Assembly: GCA_946886855.1 (NCBI GenBank)
Contig: CAMPJJ010000015.1
Location: 1-64,000 of the forward strand
Source: an uncultured Roseateles sp.
GTDB lineage: Bacteria; Pseudomonadota; Gammaproteobacteria; Burkholderiales; Burkholderiaceae
Reading direction: 5' to 3'
Length of the DNA stretch: 64,000 nt
This document shows positions 8,580 through 17,820 of this stretch, one piece after another (positions within the stretch are counted from its first letter, which is position 1; each line of letters opens with the position of its first letter). The notes under the pieces were generated by a model. The model was not told where the DNA came from, searched no databases, and saw only the letters and a list, made by a program, of their open reading frames with translations. Position numbers and translations under genes: made by a program.

Positions 8580-9380
8580 ATGAGTCCGTTCATCCGTGTG
8601 CAGCAGGCCGAGATGGTCTTCACCAGCCGCAAGGGCCGGTTCCATGCGTTGCGCGAGATCGACCTGGACATCGCCAAGGGCGAGTTCGTGACGCTGATCG
8701 GCCATTCGGGTTGCGGCAAGTCGACGCTGCTGAACCTGATCGCCGGCCTGCTGCGGCCCACCGACGGCGGTCTGTTGTGCGACGGTCGCGAGATCGCCGG
8801 CCCGGGCCCCGAGCGCGCGGTGGTGTTCCAGAACCACTCGCTGCTGCCGTGGCTGACCTGCTTCGACAACGTGCTGCTGGCGGTGGAGTCGGTCTTCGGC
8901 GGCCGCGAGCTGCGATCGCGCCTGATGGCGCGCACCGAGGAGGCGCTGCACCTCGTCGGCATGGACCACGCGATGTTCAAGCGGCCGCATGAGATCTCCG
9001 GCGGCATGAAGCAGCGCGTCGGCATCGCGCGGGCGCTGGCGATGGAACCCAAGGTGCTGCTGATGGACGAGCCCTTCGGTGCGCTGGACGCGTTGACGCG
9101 CGCGCACCTGCAGGATGAGCTGCTGAAGATCGTCGCCGCGACGCACAGCACCGTGGTCATGGTCACGCACGACGTGGACGAGGCGGTGCTGCTGTCCGAC
9201 CGGATCGTCATGATGACCAACGGCCCGGCGGCCACGATCGGCGAGATCCTGCCCGTCACGCTGCCTCGACCGCGCGATCGCGTCGCGCTGGCCGAGGATC
9301 CGGCCTACGTGCATGCGCGCAAGGCGGTGATCGACTTCCTCTACACGCGGCACCGGCACGTCGAGGCCAAGGCCGCCTGA
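8580..9380 (+). CDS. nrtD: Nitrate ABC transporter ATP-binding protein (NrtD-like)
   Basis: ABC ATPase energising nitrate uptake, 266 residues. It shows Walker A GHSGCGKST near residue 42, the signature ISGGMKQRVGIARAL near 140, Walker B KVLLMDEPFGALDA near 158 and the switch histidine in VMVTHDVDEA. It lacks the C-terminal substrate-binding-like domain of NrtC, so it resembles NrtD/NasD. Start at 8580 is supported by AGGAG with a 6-nt spacer; an upstream ATG at 8556 would overlap the permease gene. Confidence 0.93.
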   Translation: MSPFIRVQQAEMVFTSRKGRFHALREIDLDIAKGEFVTLIGHSGCGKSTLLNLIAGLLRPTDGGLLCDGREIAGPGPERAVVFQNHSLLPWLTCFDNVLLAVESVFGGRELRSRLMARTEEALHLVGMDHAMFKRPHEISGGMKQRVGIARALAMEPKVLLMDEPFGALDALTRAHLQDELLKIVAATHSTVVMVTHDVDEAVLLSDRIVMMTNGPAATIGEILPVTLPRPRDRVALAEDPAYVHARKAVIDFLYTRHRHVEAKAA

Positions 9381-9453
9381 TTCCGAGCGCTCCGTTCCTC
9401 GTCGCGGTCCATCGAGACCCGGCGTCGCGGAGCCCTGTCCGAAGGAGACTCTC

Positions 9454-11943
9454 ATGACAACGACATCCACGGCGAAACGTCAGCGGCTGGTGATGATCGG
9501 CAACGGCATGGCGGGCGTCCGCACGCTCGAAGAGCTGCTGAAGATCGCGCCCGATCTCTATGACATCACCGTCTTCGGCGCCGAGCCGCATCCGAACTAC
9601 AACCGCATCCTGCTGAGCCCGGTGCTCGCCGGCGAGCAGACGCTGGACGAGATCGTCCTGAATCCGCTGTCCTGGTACGAGGACAACGGCATCACGCTGC
9701 ACCTCGGCAAGACGGTGACGAGCATCGATCGCATCGGGCGCAAGGTCGTCGCCGACGACGGCACCGAGGCCGGGTACGACCGCCTGCTCATCGCCACCGG
9801 CTCGACGCCCTTCATCCTGCCGGTGCCGGGCAAGGAGCTGGACGGTGTCATCGCCTACCGCGACATCGCCGACACGAACGCGATGATCGAGGCGGCGACG
9901 AAGTACCGCCACGCCGTCGTCATCGGCGGCGGGTTGCTGGGCCTGGAGGCGGCGAACGGCCTGATGCTGCGCGGCATGCAGGTCACGGTGATCCACATCG
10001 CCGGCTGGCTGATGGAACGCCAGCTCGACGACCAGGCCGGCGACCTGCTGCGCAAGTCGCTGCAGGAGCGGGGCCTGTGCTTCCGCATGGGCGCGCAGAC
10101 GGCGGCGCTGATCGGCGACGAGGACGGCCTGCCGGAGGGGGAGGACCCGGCTGGCCGCCGGGTCCGGGCCGTCCGCTTCAAGGACGGCGAGGAGATCCCC
10201 GCCGACCTCGTCGTGATGGCCGCCGGCATCCGCCCCAACACCGCGCTGGCGGAGAGCGCCGGTATCCACTGCCATCGCGGCATCGTCGTCACCGACACGC
10301 TGCAGACGGTCACCGATCCCCGCGTGTATGCGGTCGGCGAATGCGCCGCGCACCGCGGCATCGCCTACGGCCTGGTCGCGCCGCTGTTCGAGCAGGGCAA
10401 GGTCTGCGCGAACCATCTGGCGCAGTTCGGCATCGGCCGCTACCTCGGCAGCCAGACCAGCACCAAGCTGAAGGTCACCGGCATCGACCTGTTCTCGGCC
10501 GGCGACTTCATGGGCGGCGAGGGCACCGAGGAGATCGTGATGAGCGATCCCTTCGCCGGCGTCTACAAGAAGCTCGTGATCAAGGACGACCAGCTCGTCG
10601 GCGCCTGCCTGTACGGCGACACCGTCGACGGCAGCTGGTACTTCAAGCTGCTGCGCGAGGGCCGCAAGATCGGCGACATCCGCGACAAGCTGATGTTCGG
10701 CGAGAGCAACATCGGCGACGTCGGCCACCAGGGCCACAACAAGGCGGCCGCGATGGCCGACAGCGACGAGGTCTGCGGCTGCAACGGCGTCACCAAGGGC
10801 GCCGTCTGCAAGGCGATCAAGGAGAAGGGCCTGTTCACGCTGGAGGAGGTGCGCAAGCACACCAAGGCGAGCGCGAGCTGCGGCTCCTGCACCGGCCTGG
10901 TCGAGCAGCTGCTGATGTTCACGACGGGCGGCGACTATTCGTCGGCGCCGAGGAAGAAGGCGATCTGCGGCTGCACCGAACTGAGTCACCAGGAAGTGCG
11001 CGACGCCATCTTCAAGGACCACCTCACCCGGCTGGACGACGTCTACGCGCGCCTGAACTGGAAGACGCCCAACGGCTGCGCGACCTGCCGGCCAGCGCTC
11101 AACTACTACCTGCTCTCGTCGTGGCCCAAGGAGGCCGTCGACGATCCGCAGTCGCGCTTCATCAACGAGCGCAGCCACGCCAATATCCAGAAGGACGGGA
11201 CCTACTCGGTGATCCCGCGGATGTGGGGCGGGGAGACGAGCGCCGATGAGCTGCGCCGGATCGCCGACGCCGTCGACAAGTACAAGATCCCCACCGTCAA
11301 GGTGACCGGCGGCCAGCGCATCGACCTGCTGGGCGTGCGCAAGGAGGATCTGGTCGAGGTCTGGCGCGACATCGGGATGCCCAGCGGCCATGCCTATGCG
11401 AAGGCGCTGCGCACGGTGAAGACCTGCGTGGGGTCCGAATGGTGCCGCATGGGCACGCAGGACAGCACGCAGATGGGCAAGGACCTGGAGCGCGCGATGT
11501 GGCGGATGTATGCGCCGCACAAGGTCAAGTTCGCCGTCAGCGGCTGCCCGCGCAACTGCGCCGAGGCCGGCATCAAGGACGTCGGCATCATCGGCGTGGA
11601 CTCCGGCTGGGAGATGTACGTCGCGGGCAACGGCGGCATCAAGACCGAGGTGGCGCACTTCCTGGTCAAGCTCAAGACGGCCGAGGAAGTCATGGAATAC
11701 ACCGGCGCCTTCATGCAGCTCTACCGCAAGGAGGGCTGGTACCTCGAACGCACGGTGCACTACGTCAGCCGCGTCGGCCTGGACCACGTGAAGCGCCGCA
11801 TCCTCGACGACGCCGAGGGGCGCAAGGCGCTGTGGGCGGAGCTGCAGTTCGCGCTCGACGGCGAGCCGGACCCGTGGTTCGAGTTCGCCAAGGCGCAGGT
11901 CGACGTGCGGCAGTTCGAGCCGGTCGCCACCGTTCAAGCGTGA
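9454..11943 (+). CDS. nirB: Assimilatory nitrite reductase [NAD(P)H] large subunit
   Basis: Cytoplasmic siroheme enzyme reducing nitrite to ammonium with NAD(P)H, 829 residues. The order is an FAD/NAD(P)-binding module (VMIGNGMAGVRTLEELL at the N-terminus, second Rossmann motif VIGGGLLGLEAANGL near 155), two BFD-like [2Fe-2S] segments (CGCNGVT...CGSCTG near 443-480 and CGCTEL...CATCRP near 505-550), a ferredoxin-like sulfite/nitrite reductase half domain, and the siroheme/[4Fe-4S] ligands TCVGSEWCRMG and SGCPRNCAEAG near 660-705. Start is supported by AAGGAGA. It is followed 10 bp later by nirD. Confidence 0.96.
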   Translation: MTTTSTAKRQRLVMIGNGMAGVRTLEELLKIAPDLYDITVFGAEPHPNYNRILLSPVLAGEQTLDEIVLNPLSWYEDNGITLHLGKTVTSIDRIGRKVVADDGTEAGYDRLLIATGSTPFILPVPGKELDGVIAYRDIADTNAMIEAATKYRHAVVIGGGLLGLEAANGLMLRGMQVTVIHIAGWLMERQLDDQAGDLLRKSLQERGLCFRMGAQTAALIGDEDGLPEGEDPAGRRVRAVRFKDGEEIPADLVVMAAGIRPNTALAESAGIHCHRGIVVTDTLQTVTDPRVYAVGECAAHRGIAYGLVAPLFEQGKVCANHLAQFGIGRYLGSQTSTKLKVTGIDLFSAGDFMGGEGTEEIVMSDPFAGVYKKLVIKDDQLVGACLYGDTVDGSWYFKLLREGRKIGDIRDKLMFGESNIGDVGHQGHNKAAAMADSDEVCGCNGVTKGAVCKAIKEKGLFTLEEVRKHTKASASCGSCTGLVEQLLMFTTGGDYSSAPRKKAICGCTELSHQEVRDAIFKDHLTRLDDVYARLNWKTPNGCATCRPALNYYLLSSWPKEAVDDPQSRFINERSHANIQKDGTYSVIPRMWGGETSADELRRIADAVDKYKIPTVKVTGGQRIDLLGVRKEDLVEVWRDIGMPSGHAYAKALRTVKTCVGSEWCRMGTQDSTQMGKDLERAMWRMYAPHKVKFAVSGCPRNCAEAGIKDVGIIGVDSGWEMYVAGNGGIKTEVAHFLVKLKTAEEVMEYTGAFMQLYRKEGWYLERTVHYVSRVGLDHVKRRILDDAEGRKALWAELQFALDGEPDPWFEFAKAQVDVRQFEPVATVQA

Positions 11944-11953
11944 GGAACATCCG

Positions 11954-12334
11954 ATGACGAACTGGATCTCCGTCTGCAACGTGGCCGACATCCCCGTGCT
12001 GGGCTCGCGACGCGTCGCCCGCGCCAAGGGGCCGCAGGTCGCGCTGTTCCGCACCGCCGACGATCGCGTGCATGCGCTGCTCGATCGTTGCCCCCACAAG
12101 GCGGGTCCGCTCAGCCAGGGCATCGTCTTCGGCAACGCGGTCGCATGTCCGCTGCACAACTGGACCATCGCGCTGGAGAGCGGCTGCGCCCGCGAGCCGG
12201 ATGAAGGCCGCACGCCGGTGTTCCAGGTGAAGGTCGAGGACGGTGTCGTGCTGCTGGACCGCGACGAGCTGGACACCGTCGGCATCGATCTGCCGGCGGT
12301 GAAGGCCGGGCCCTGCACCCGTGTGGCCTGTTGA
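11954..12334 (+). CDS. nirD: Nitrite reductase small subunit, Rieske-type
   Basis: 126-residue partner of NirB. It adopts a Rieske-like fold and here retains the full ligand set: CPHKAGPLSQG followed by CPLHNW (C-x-H ... C-x-x-H), so it probably binds a [2Fe-2S] cluster. Enterobacterial NirD proteins have lost these residues. The gene starts 10 bp after nirB, with GGAAC as a weak Shine-Dalgarno, and is expected to be co-transcribed. Confidence 0.94.
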   Translation: MTNWISVCNVADIPVLGSRRVARAKGPQVALFRTADDRVHALLDRCPHKAGPLSQGIVFGNAVACPLHNWTIALESGCAREPDEGRTPVFQVKVEDGVVLLDRDELDTVGIDLPAVKAGPCTRVAC

Positions 12335-12367
12335 GCGGTGGGACCGGTGGCTGAGCCGCTGTCATCG

Positions 12368-15346
12368 ATGAACCCGGACGTCCGCACCACGCGCTCCACC
12401 TGCCCATACTGCGGCGTGGGCTGCGGCGTGCTGATCGATGCGGCCGGCGAGGGCGCGCAGGCGCAGATCGTCGGCGTGCGCGGCGATCCGGATCATCCGG
12501 CCAACGTCGGCCGGCTCTGCACCAAAGGGTCGACGCTGCACCTGACGGCCACGCCGCTGGTGCGCGCGCAGCAGCGGCTCCTGCAACCGGCCTGGCGGGC
12601 GACGCGCGAGGTGCCGCTCCAGCCGCTGGAGTGGGACACAACGACGCGGCAACTCGCCGATCGATTGCTGGCGATCCGCGCCGAGCATGGCCCGGACGCG
12701 ATCGGCTTCTACATCTCGGGGCAGCTGCTGACCGAGGACTATCACGCGTTCAACAAGCTGGCGCGCGGGCTGATCGGCACCAACAACATCGACAGCAACT
12801 CGCGGCTGTGCATGAGCTCGGCGGTCGTGGGCTACAAGCAGTCGTTGGGGGCGGATGCGCCGCCCACCTGCTACGACGACCTGGAGCGGACGGACTGCCT
12901 GTTCATCGCCGGCGCCAACACGGCGTGGGCGCATCCGATCCTGTTCCGCCGCATCGAGGCGGCGCGCGCCGCGCGGCCGGGGATGAAGATCATCGTCGTC
13001 GACCCGCGCCGCACCGAGACCGCCGAGTTCGCCGATCTGCACCTGGCGCTGAAGCCGGGCAGCGATGTCGCGCTCTTCCACGGGATGCTGCACGCGGCGA
13101 TCTGGGAGGGCTGGATAGCCGCTGCGTTCATCGAGCGACACACGAGCGGCTTCGACGCGCTGAAGGCCCTGGTGCGCAGGATGACGCCGGCGGAGTCGGC
13201 GCGGCTGACCGGGCTGAAGGAAGCGGACATCCTGCAGGCGGCGCAATGGTTCGCGCAGTCGCCGTCGACCTTGTCGCTGTATTGCATGGGCCTGAACCAG
13301 AGCAGCAGCGGCGCGGCGAAGAACACGGCGTTGATCAACCTGCATCTCGCGACGGGACAGATCGGCCGCGCGGGCGCGGGGCCGTTCTCGTTGACGGGTC
13401 AGCCCAATGCGATGGGCGGCCGCGAGAGCGGCGGCATGGCGACGCTGCTGCCCGGCCATCGCGACCCGGGCAATGCGGCGCATCGCGCGGAGGTCGCTGC
13501 GATGTGGGGCGTGGACGCGCTGCCGGAGCGGCCGGGGAAGACGGCGGTCGAGCTCTTCGAGGCGGCGGCGCGGGGCGACCTCAAGGCGCTCTGGATCGCG
13601 TGCACGAACCCGGCGCAGTCCATGCCTGATCAGGCGCTGGTGCGCGCGGCGCTGGCGCGCTGCGAGCTGGTGATCCTGCAGGAGGCCTTCGCGGGCACGG
13701 CGACGGCGGCATTCGCCGACGTGGTGCTGCCTGCGGCGACCTGGGCGGAGAAGGACGGCACGGTCACCAACAGCGAGCGGTGCATCAGCCGCGTACGCGC
13801 GGCGCTGCCGCCGGCCGGCGAGTCGCGTGCCGACTGGCGCATCGTGCGGGACGTGGCGCAGCGCATCGAGGCGGCGCTGCGGCCGGAACTGCCGTCGCTC
13901 TTCGCCTGGGAGCGTGAGGAGCAGCTCTGGCTGGAGCATCGCGAGGCGACGCTCGGGCGGGACCTCGACATCGGCGGCCTGAGCTACCCGATGCTGGAGG
14001 CGGCGCCGCGGCAGTGGCCCTGGCCCGCAGGCGCGAAGGCCGCGAAGGCGCGGCTCTACGAGGACGGTGAGTTCGCTCACGCGGACGGACGTGCCCGCTT
14101 CATCACGAAGCCCTTCATGGCGACTGCGGAGGTGCAGGACGCGAAGTTTCCGCTGGCGCTGAGCACGGGCCGGCTGCGCGACCAGTGGCACGGCATGAGC
14201 CGCAGCGGCACCGTCGCCAGGCTCTTTGCCGGGGAGCCGGGGCCGGCGCTGACGATGCACCCGCAGGACATCGATCGACGCGGGCTGAAGGCGGGCGCGC
14301 TGGTGCGCGTGCGCTCCCGGCGCGGTGAGGCGATCGTGCCGCTGCGCGCGGACGACAGCGTCGGCGCGCAGCAGGCCTGGTTGCCGATGCACTGGGGCAG
14401 CGAGTTCCTCGGCGGGCGAGGGCTTTCCGGGGTCAACGCGCTCACGCAGTCGACGTACTGCCCCGATGCGCGGCAGCCGGAACTGAAGTTCACGGCGGTG
14501 GCGGTCGAGACGGTCGACTTGCCGTGGCGGATCTTCGGCGCCGCGTGGGTTCGTGCCGGCGAGGGCGCCGCGCTGCGCAGCCAGCTCCGTGCGTTGATGG
14601 CGGAGGCGGACTACGCCTGCTGCCTGCCAGGGCCGGCGCAGGAGACGCAGGGCGCTCAGGAAGGGCAAGAAGGGCAAGAAGGGCAAGAAGGGCCGGGAGG
14701 GCGTAGCGCATTGGTGGGCTGGAGTCTGGAGCTCGCCTTCGCGGAACCACCGCCGGCAGCGGTCGTCCAGGCGCTGGCCGCCATGCTGCAACTGAACGGT
14801 GTTGGCGTGCTGCGTTATGCCGACGGACGCCGCGGACGCAGCCGAGCCTTGCGGCTGGATGGCGAAGGCGCGGACGCCAGGTTGCAGGCGCTGATGCGCG
14901 TCGGCGAGGGCAGCGAGGCCGCGTGGCTCGATGCCCTCTGGCGCGAGCGCGCACCGGTCGCCCCGTTCGGACGGCGCCTGCTGGCGCCCGACGCGGAGCA
15001 GCCCGCTGCGGCGCTCAGTCCGCAGATCTGCAATTGCTTCAACGTGCGCGAGGACGCGATCGCCGCGTGCCTCCGCGACCAGCCGGACGGGACGTTCGAG
15101 GATCGCCTCGCCGCCTTGCAAGGCGAGTTGCGCTGCGGCACGCAGTGCGGCTCCTGCCTGCCGGCGCTGAGGCGCCTCGTGCACACCACGGCATCGGCGA
15201 CAACGATGAGCACGACGACGGCGGTCACGGCAACGACGGCCACGACAACGGCCACGACAACGACCACGACAACGACAACGACCACGACAACGTCGCCGCC
15301 GATCCAGGTCATGCCTGTCTCGAACGAAGTGAAGGAACCGACATGA
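12368..15346 (+). CDS. nasA: Assimilatory nitrate reductase catalytic subunit with BFD-like tail
   Basis: Molybdopterin enzyme reducing nitrate to nitrite in the cytoplasm, 992 residues from this start. It opens with the [4Fe-4S] motif TCPYCGVGCGV. The molybdopterin oxidoreductase domain follows (SNSRLCMSS with the Mo-ligand Cys region, GQPNAMGGRESGG), then the dinucleotide-binding domain (STGRLRDQWHGM). A BFD-like [2Fe-2S] segment near residue 890 (ICNCFNVRE...CGTQCGSCLP) probably links it to its electron donor. Between the last two are repeats of Q-E-G, and the protein ends in a Thr-rich tail of about 45 residues, both unusual. A GTG at 12338 is an alternative start; neither has a strong Shine-Dalgarno. 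It overlaps cobA by the tetranucleotide ATGA. Confidence 0.94.
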   Translation: MNPDVRTTRSTCPYCGVGCGVLIDAAGEGAQAQIVGVRGDPDHPANVGRLCTKGSTLHLTATPLVRAQQRLLQPAWRATREVPLQPLEWDTTTRQLADRLLAIRAEHGPDAIGFYISGQLLTEDYHAFNKLARGLIGTNNIDSNSRLCMSSAVVGYKQSLGADAPPTCYDDLERTDCLFIAGANTAWAHPILFRRIEAARAARPGMKIIVVDPRRTETAEFADLHLALKPGSDVALFHGMLHAAIWEGWIAAAFIERHTSGFDALKALVRRMTPAESARLTGLKEADILQAAQWFAQSPSTLSLYCMGLNQSSSGAAKNTALINLHLATGQIGRAGAGPFSLTGQPNAMGGRESGGMATLLPGHRDPGNAAHRAEVAAMWGVDALPERPGKTAVELFEAAARGDLKALWIACTNPAQSMPDQALVRAALARCELVILQEAFAGTATAAFADVVLPAATWAEKDGTVTNSERCISRVRAALPPAGESRADWRIVRDVAQRIEAALRPELPSLFAWEREEQLWLEHREATLGRDLDIGGLSYPMLEAAPRQWPWPAGAKAAKARLYEDGEFAHADGRARFITKPFMATAEVQDAKFPLALSTGRLRDQWHGMSRSGTVARLFAGEPGPALTMHPQDIDRRGLKAGALVRVRSRRGEAIVPLRADDSVGAQQAWLPMHWGSEFLGGRGLSGVNALTQSTYCPDARQPELKFTAVAVETVDLPWRIFGAAWVRAGEGAALRSQLRALMAEADYACCLPGPAQETQGAQEGQEGQEGQEGPGGRSALVGWSLELAFAEPPPAAVVQALAAMLQLNGVGVLRYADGRRGRSRALRLDGEGADARLQALMRVGEGSEAAWLDALWRERAPVAPFGRRLLAPDAEQPAAALSPQICNCFNVREDAIAACLRDQPDGTFEDRLAALQGELRCGTQCGSCLPALRRLVHTTASATTMSTTTAVTATTATTTATTTTTTTTTTTTTSPPIQVMPVSNEVKEPT
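14654..14697 (+). repeat. 9-bp tandem repeat inside nasA
   Basis: The unit GGGCAAGAA occurs three times in perfect tandem (14663-14689), with partial copies on both sides. It encodes repeated Gln-Glu-Gly in a linker between the molybdopterin dinucleotide-binding domain and the BFD-like tail. Because the unit is a multiple of three, copy changes would preserve the frame. Confidence 0.9.
15197..15297 (+). repeat. ACGACA/ACGACC low-complexity repeat at the nasA 3' end
   Basis: About 100 bp built of near-repeats of 6 bp (ACGACA, ACGACC, ACGGCC). In the nasA frame it codes poly-Thr/Ala. In the +1 frame, which is the cobA frame and is open from 14923, it would code a His/Asp/Asn/Gly-rich stretch. 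Such a tract is prone to slippage, and a frame change here would fuse nasA to cobA. Confidence 0.85.
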
Positions 15347-16263
15347 GCCCGCTCGATGCCAGCCCGACCGACAGCCTGATCGGCCCCACGATCGCCCGCC
15401 CGCCGTGTGTTTCCCTCGTCGGCGCGGGGCCGGGTGATCCGGAACTGCTCACGGTCAAGGCGCTCAAGCGGCTGCAGCAGGCGGAGGTCGTGCTGACGGA
15501 CGATCTCGTCGACAAGCGCGTGCTGGCGTGTCTGCCGGCCTCCGCGCGCGTATTGCACGTGGGCAAGCGCGGCGGCTGCGTGTCGACGGAGCAGCGCTTC
15601 ATCCACGAGCTGATGATCCGCGAGGCCAGGGCCGGCGCGCGCGTGGTGCGACTGAAGGGAGGAGATCCGTTCGTCTTCGGACGCGGCGGCGAAGAAGTCG
15701 ATGCGCTTCGCGAGGCGGGGATCGAGGTCGAGGTGGTCAATGGCTTGTCCGCCGGGCTGGCGGCGGCGGCCTCGGTCGGTGTCCCGGTCACGGACCGGCG
15801 CTGCACGCCGGGCGTGGCCTTCGTGACCGGGCACAGCGGAGAACACGGTGTCGCGCCGGATTGGGCGGCGCTGGCGCGCAGCCGGCTCACGCTCGTGGTG
15901 TACATGGGGTTGACGCGCGCCGCGGTGATCGCACAGTCATTGCAGGACGGTGGCCTGGCCGCGGAGACGCCAGCGGTCATCGTGAGCGCGGCCCACACGC
16001 CGCGTCAGCGCGAGTGCTTCACGACGCTCGCCGATCTGCCCGCCGCGATCGAGCGCGAGGGACTGCCGAGCCCGGCGCTGCTGGTCATCGGCGAGGTGGT
16101 GGCGCTGTCGCCGCAGTGGCGGGCAGATCTGGGCCTTGAGGGTTCGACGTCGGCCGCGGATGAAGCGGCGGCTGCGGCCGTCAGTGACGCAGCGGCCGCG
16201 ATGACCGATGACATCGATGATGTCGATGAGTCACGCGTCGCCGCGCGCTTCCAGGCGGCGTAG
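15343..16263 (+). CDS. cobA: Uroporphyrinogen-III C-methyltransferase (siroheme pathway)
   Basis: SAM-dependent methyltransferase making precorrin-2 from uroporphyrinogen III, 306 residues; it supplies siroheme for NirB. Family motifs: VSLVGAGPGDPELLTVKA near residue 20, VRLKGGDPFVFGRGGEE near 104, GIPVTDR-like region GVPVTDRRCTPG near 147, and the C-terminal LVIGEVV. It lacks the CysG dehydrogenase/ferrochelatase domain. The ATG at 15343 overlaps the nasA stop (ATGA) and has AAGGA upstream, indicating translational coupling. The acidic, Ala-rich C-terminus overlaps the convergent MFS gene by 33 bp. Confidence 0.94.
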   Translation: MSPLDASPTDSLIGPTIARPPCVSLVGAGPGDPELLTVKALKRLQQAEVVLTDDLVDKRVLACLPASARVLHVGKRGGCVSTEQRFIHELMIREARAGARVVRLKGGDPFVFGRGGEEVDALREAGIEVEVVNGLSAGLAAAASVGVPVTDRRCTPGVAFVTGHSGEHGVAPDWAALARSRLTLVVYMGLTRAAVIAQSLQDGGLAAETPAVIVSAAHTPRQRECFTTLADLPAAIEREGLPSPALLVIGEVVALSPQWRADLGLEGSTSAADEAAAAAVSDAAAAMTDDIDDVDESRVAARFQAA

Positions 16264-17418
16264 TCTGAGCATGATCAGCATGCCGACGGTGAGCACGGCG
16301 GCGGTCAGCCAGAGCGACGCCCGGTAGCTGCCGCTGGCCTGCGCCATCGCGCCTGCGAGCGCCGGTGCGGTGACCTGAGCGACGCCGTAGCTCAGGGTGA
16401 GACGCGCCATCGCCTTGCCGGGATTGCCGGGCGAGCGCCGTCCCACGAGCGCGAGCGTGAGGCTCACGAGCCCGATGAAGGTCGCCCCGTAGAGCAGCGC
16501 GCCGGTGAGCGCGGCGGCGAGGCCGCCGGACAGCATGGGCAGGACGACGGAGACGATCTGCAGCGCGAAGGCGGCGAGCAGCGCGTTGAGATCGCCGAAG
16601 CGGCGCGCCACGCGGTCCCACAGGAACACGGCCGGCGTGGCGGCGAGCCCGACCAGCAGCCACGCCCAGGGGCCCTGACCGTGAAGCAGCGGCTGACGCT
16701 CGACGATGGTCACGGTGAACGTGGCGCTGATGACGAAGCCCCAGCCGGCGCAGAAGTAGCCCGCGATCATCCAGCGCATCCAGCGGCCGCTGGGCGCGCC
16801 GGCGGCGAGTGTGGCGGTCGCGGGGGGCGGGACGGGCGGACGCCACCACCAGGTGATCGCGAGCAACGGCACGCCGATGGCGACGAAGCCCCACCAATGG
16901 CCGGCCCAGTCGAGCGCGAGCCGGTCCATCGCCATCGCGCCGATCGCGGAGACGACGATGCCCAGGCCGAGACCCATGAAGTGGATGCCGAGCTCCGGGC
17001 GTCTGCCGGCGCGCATCAGGAAGCCCAGCACGAGGCCGGAGCCCAGCAGCATGCCGGCGGCGCCGCTGAGTCCGCCGAGGTAGCGGGAGACGGCCCACAG
17101 TACGAGGTTGGGCGCGAGGGGCATCATCGCGGTGGCGACGAGCCCGAGCAGCATGCCCCAGAAGTACAGCCGCGAGCGCCAGCGCGGATCGTCGATGAGC
17201 GCGGCGAGGACGGCGCCGCTCATGTAGCCGGCGTAGTTGACGGCGGCGAGCGTGCCGCTCATCGCGTCGCCGAGCGCGGCCTGCTGCTGCATCAGCGGCA
17301 GCACCGGCGTGTAGGCGAAGCGCGCCAGGCCGATGCTCAGGATCAGGCCGGCGATGCCGCCGGTGGAGACTTGCCAGGGCTGGAGGCTTTCCGTGGGAGG
17401 CGTGGCGATCGGATTCAT
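16231..17418 (-). CDS. YbfB/YjiJ family MFS transporter
   Basis: 395-residue inner-membrane protein with about twelve predicted transmembrane segments. The N-terminal pattern GLARFAYTPVLPLMQ and the NYAGYMSGA block in the second helix are typical of the YbfB/YjiJ subgroup of the major facilitator superfamily. The substrate is unknown. It is convergent with cobA (3' overlap of 33 bp) and lies downstream of a broken toxin-antitoxin locus on the same strand. Confidence 0.88.
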   Translation of the reverse strand: MNPIATPPTESLQPWQVSTGGIAGLILSIGLARFAYTPVLPLMQQQAALGDAMSGTLAAVNYAGYMSGAVLAALIDDPRWRSRLYFWGMLLGLVATAMMPLAPNLVLWAVSRYLGGLSGAAGMLLGSGLVLGFLMRAGRRPELGIHFMGLGLGIVVSAIGAMAMDRLALDWAGHWWGFVAIGVPLLAITWWWRPPVPPPATATLAAGAPSGRWMRWMIAGYFCAGWGFVISATFTVTIVERQPLLHGQGPWAWLLVGLAATPAVFLWDRVARRFGDLNALLAAFALQIVSVVLPMLSGGLAAALTGALLYGATFIGLVSLTLALVGRRSPGNPGKAMARLTLSYGVAQVTAPALAGAMAQASGSYRASLWLTAAVLTVGMLIMLRLRRLEARGDA

Positions 17419-17426
17419 GGGCGACC

Positions 17427-17689
17427 TCAGCGATCCGTGAGCCGCCGAGGGATGGCGCGCATGCCGTGAATCACGCGCAGTACGCGAACATCGTCGCGGT
17501 GTTCGGTGTAGAACATCAGGTGGGGGAGACGCGTCATGTAGTACTCGGCGACGTCCCGGCCTGGCGATCCATCTCCATGCCGAGCAATTCGGAAAGGTAA
17601 TCGTTGCTGGACTCGAAGCCGCCGCGCTGGACCTGAGGGTCGATGAACGCGATCTGTGCCTCGGTCAGCGAGAAGGACTGGGTCGGCAT
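17427..17689 (-). pseudogene. Remnant ParDE toxin-antitoxin locus
   Basis: A ParD-like antitoxin start (MPTQSFSLTEAQIAFIDPQV, then RGGFESSNDYLSEL) is interrupted after about 45 residues, stopping at 17534. In another frame the sequence continues as the C-terminal end of a ParE toxin (EYYMTRLPHLMFYTEH, then DDVRVLRVIHG) up to the stop at 17427. The C-terminal half of ParD and the N-terminal half of ParE are missing, so one deletion seems to have fused the two genes out of frame. The normal operon order parD-parE is kept. No functional product is expected. Confidence 0.75.
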
Positions 17690-17820
17690 GAGGGGATCCT
17701 GCAATGACGGCTGAGAAGTGTGGCTGTGATGAGATAACGGGGCCATGAGCAAGCCTTCAAAGCGAAGGAGGCGGTCAGCCTACGCCCGGCGCGCTCGTCG
17801 AAAACCCATTCCCAAAGCAA

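Noticed and set aside
15000..15346. His/Asp-rich reading (HDNDHDN-type) as a genuine metal-binding N-terminus of CobA
   Set aside because: The methyltransferase domain and the ATGA-coupled start at 15343 account for CobA without it; the frame is open only because the repeat lacks stops.
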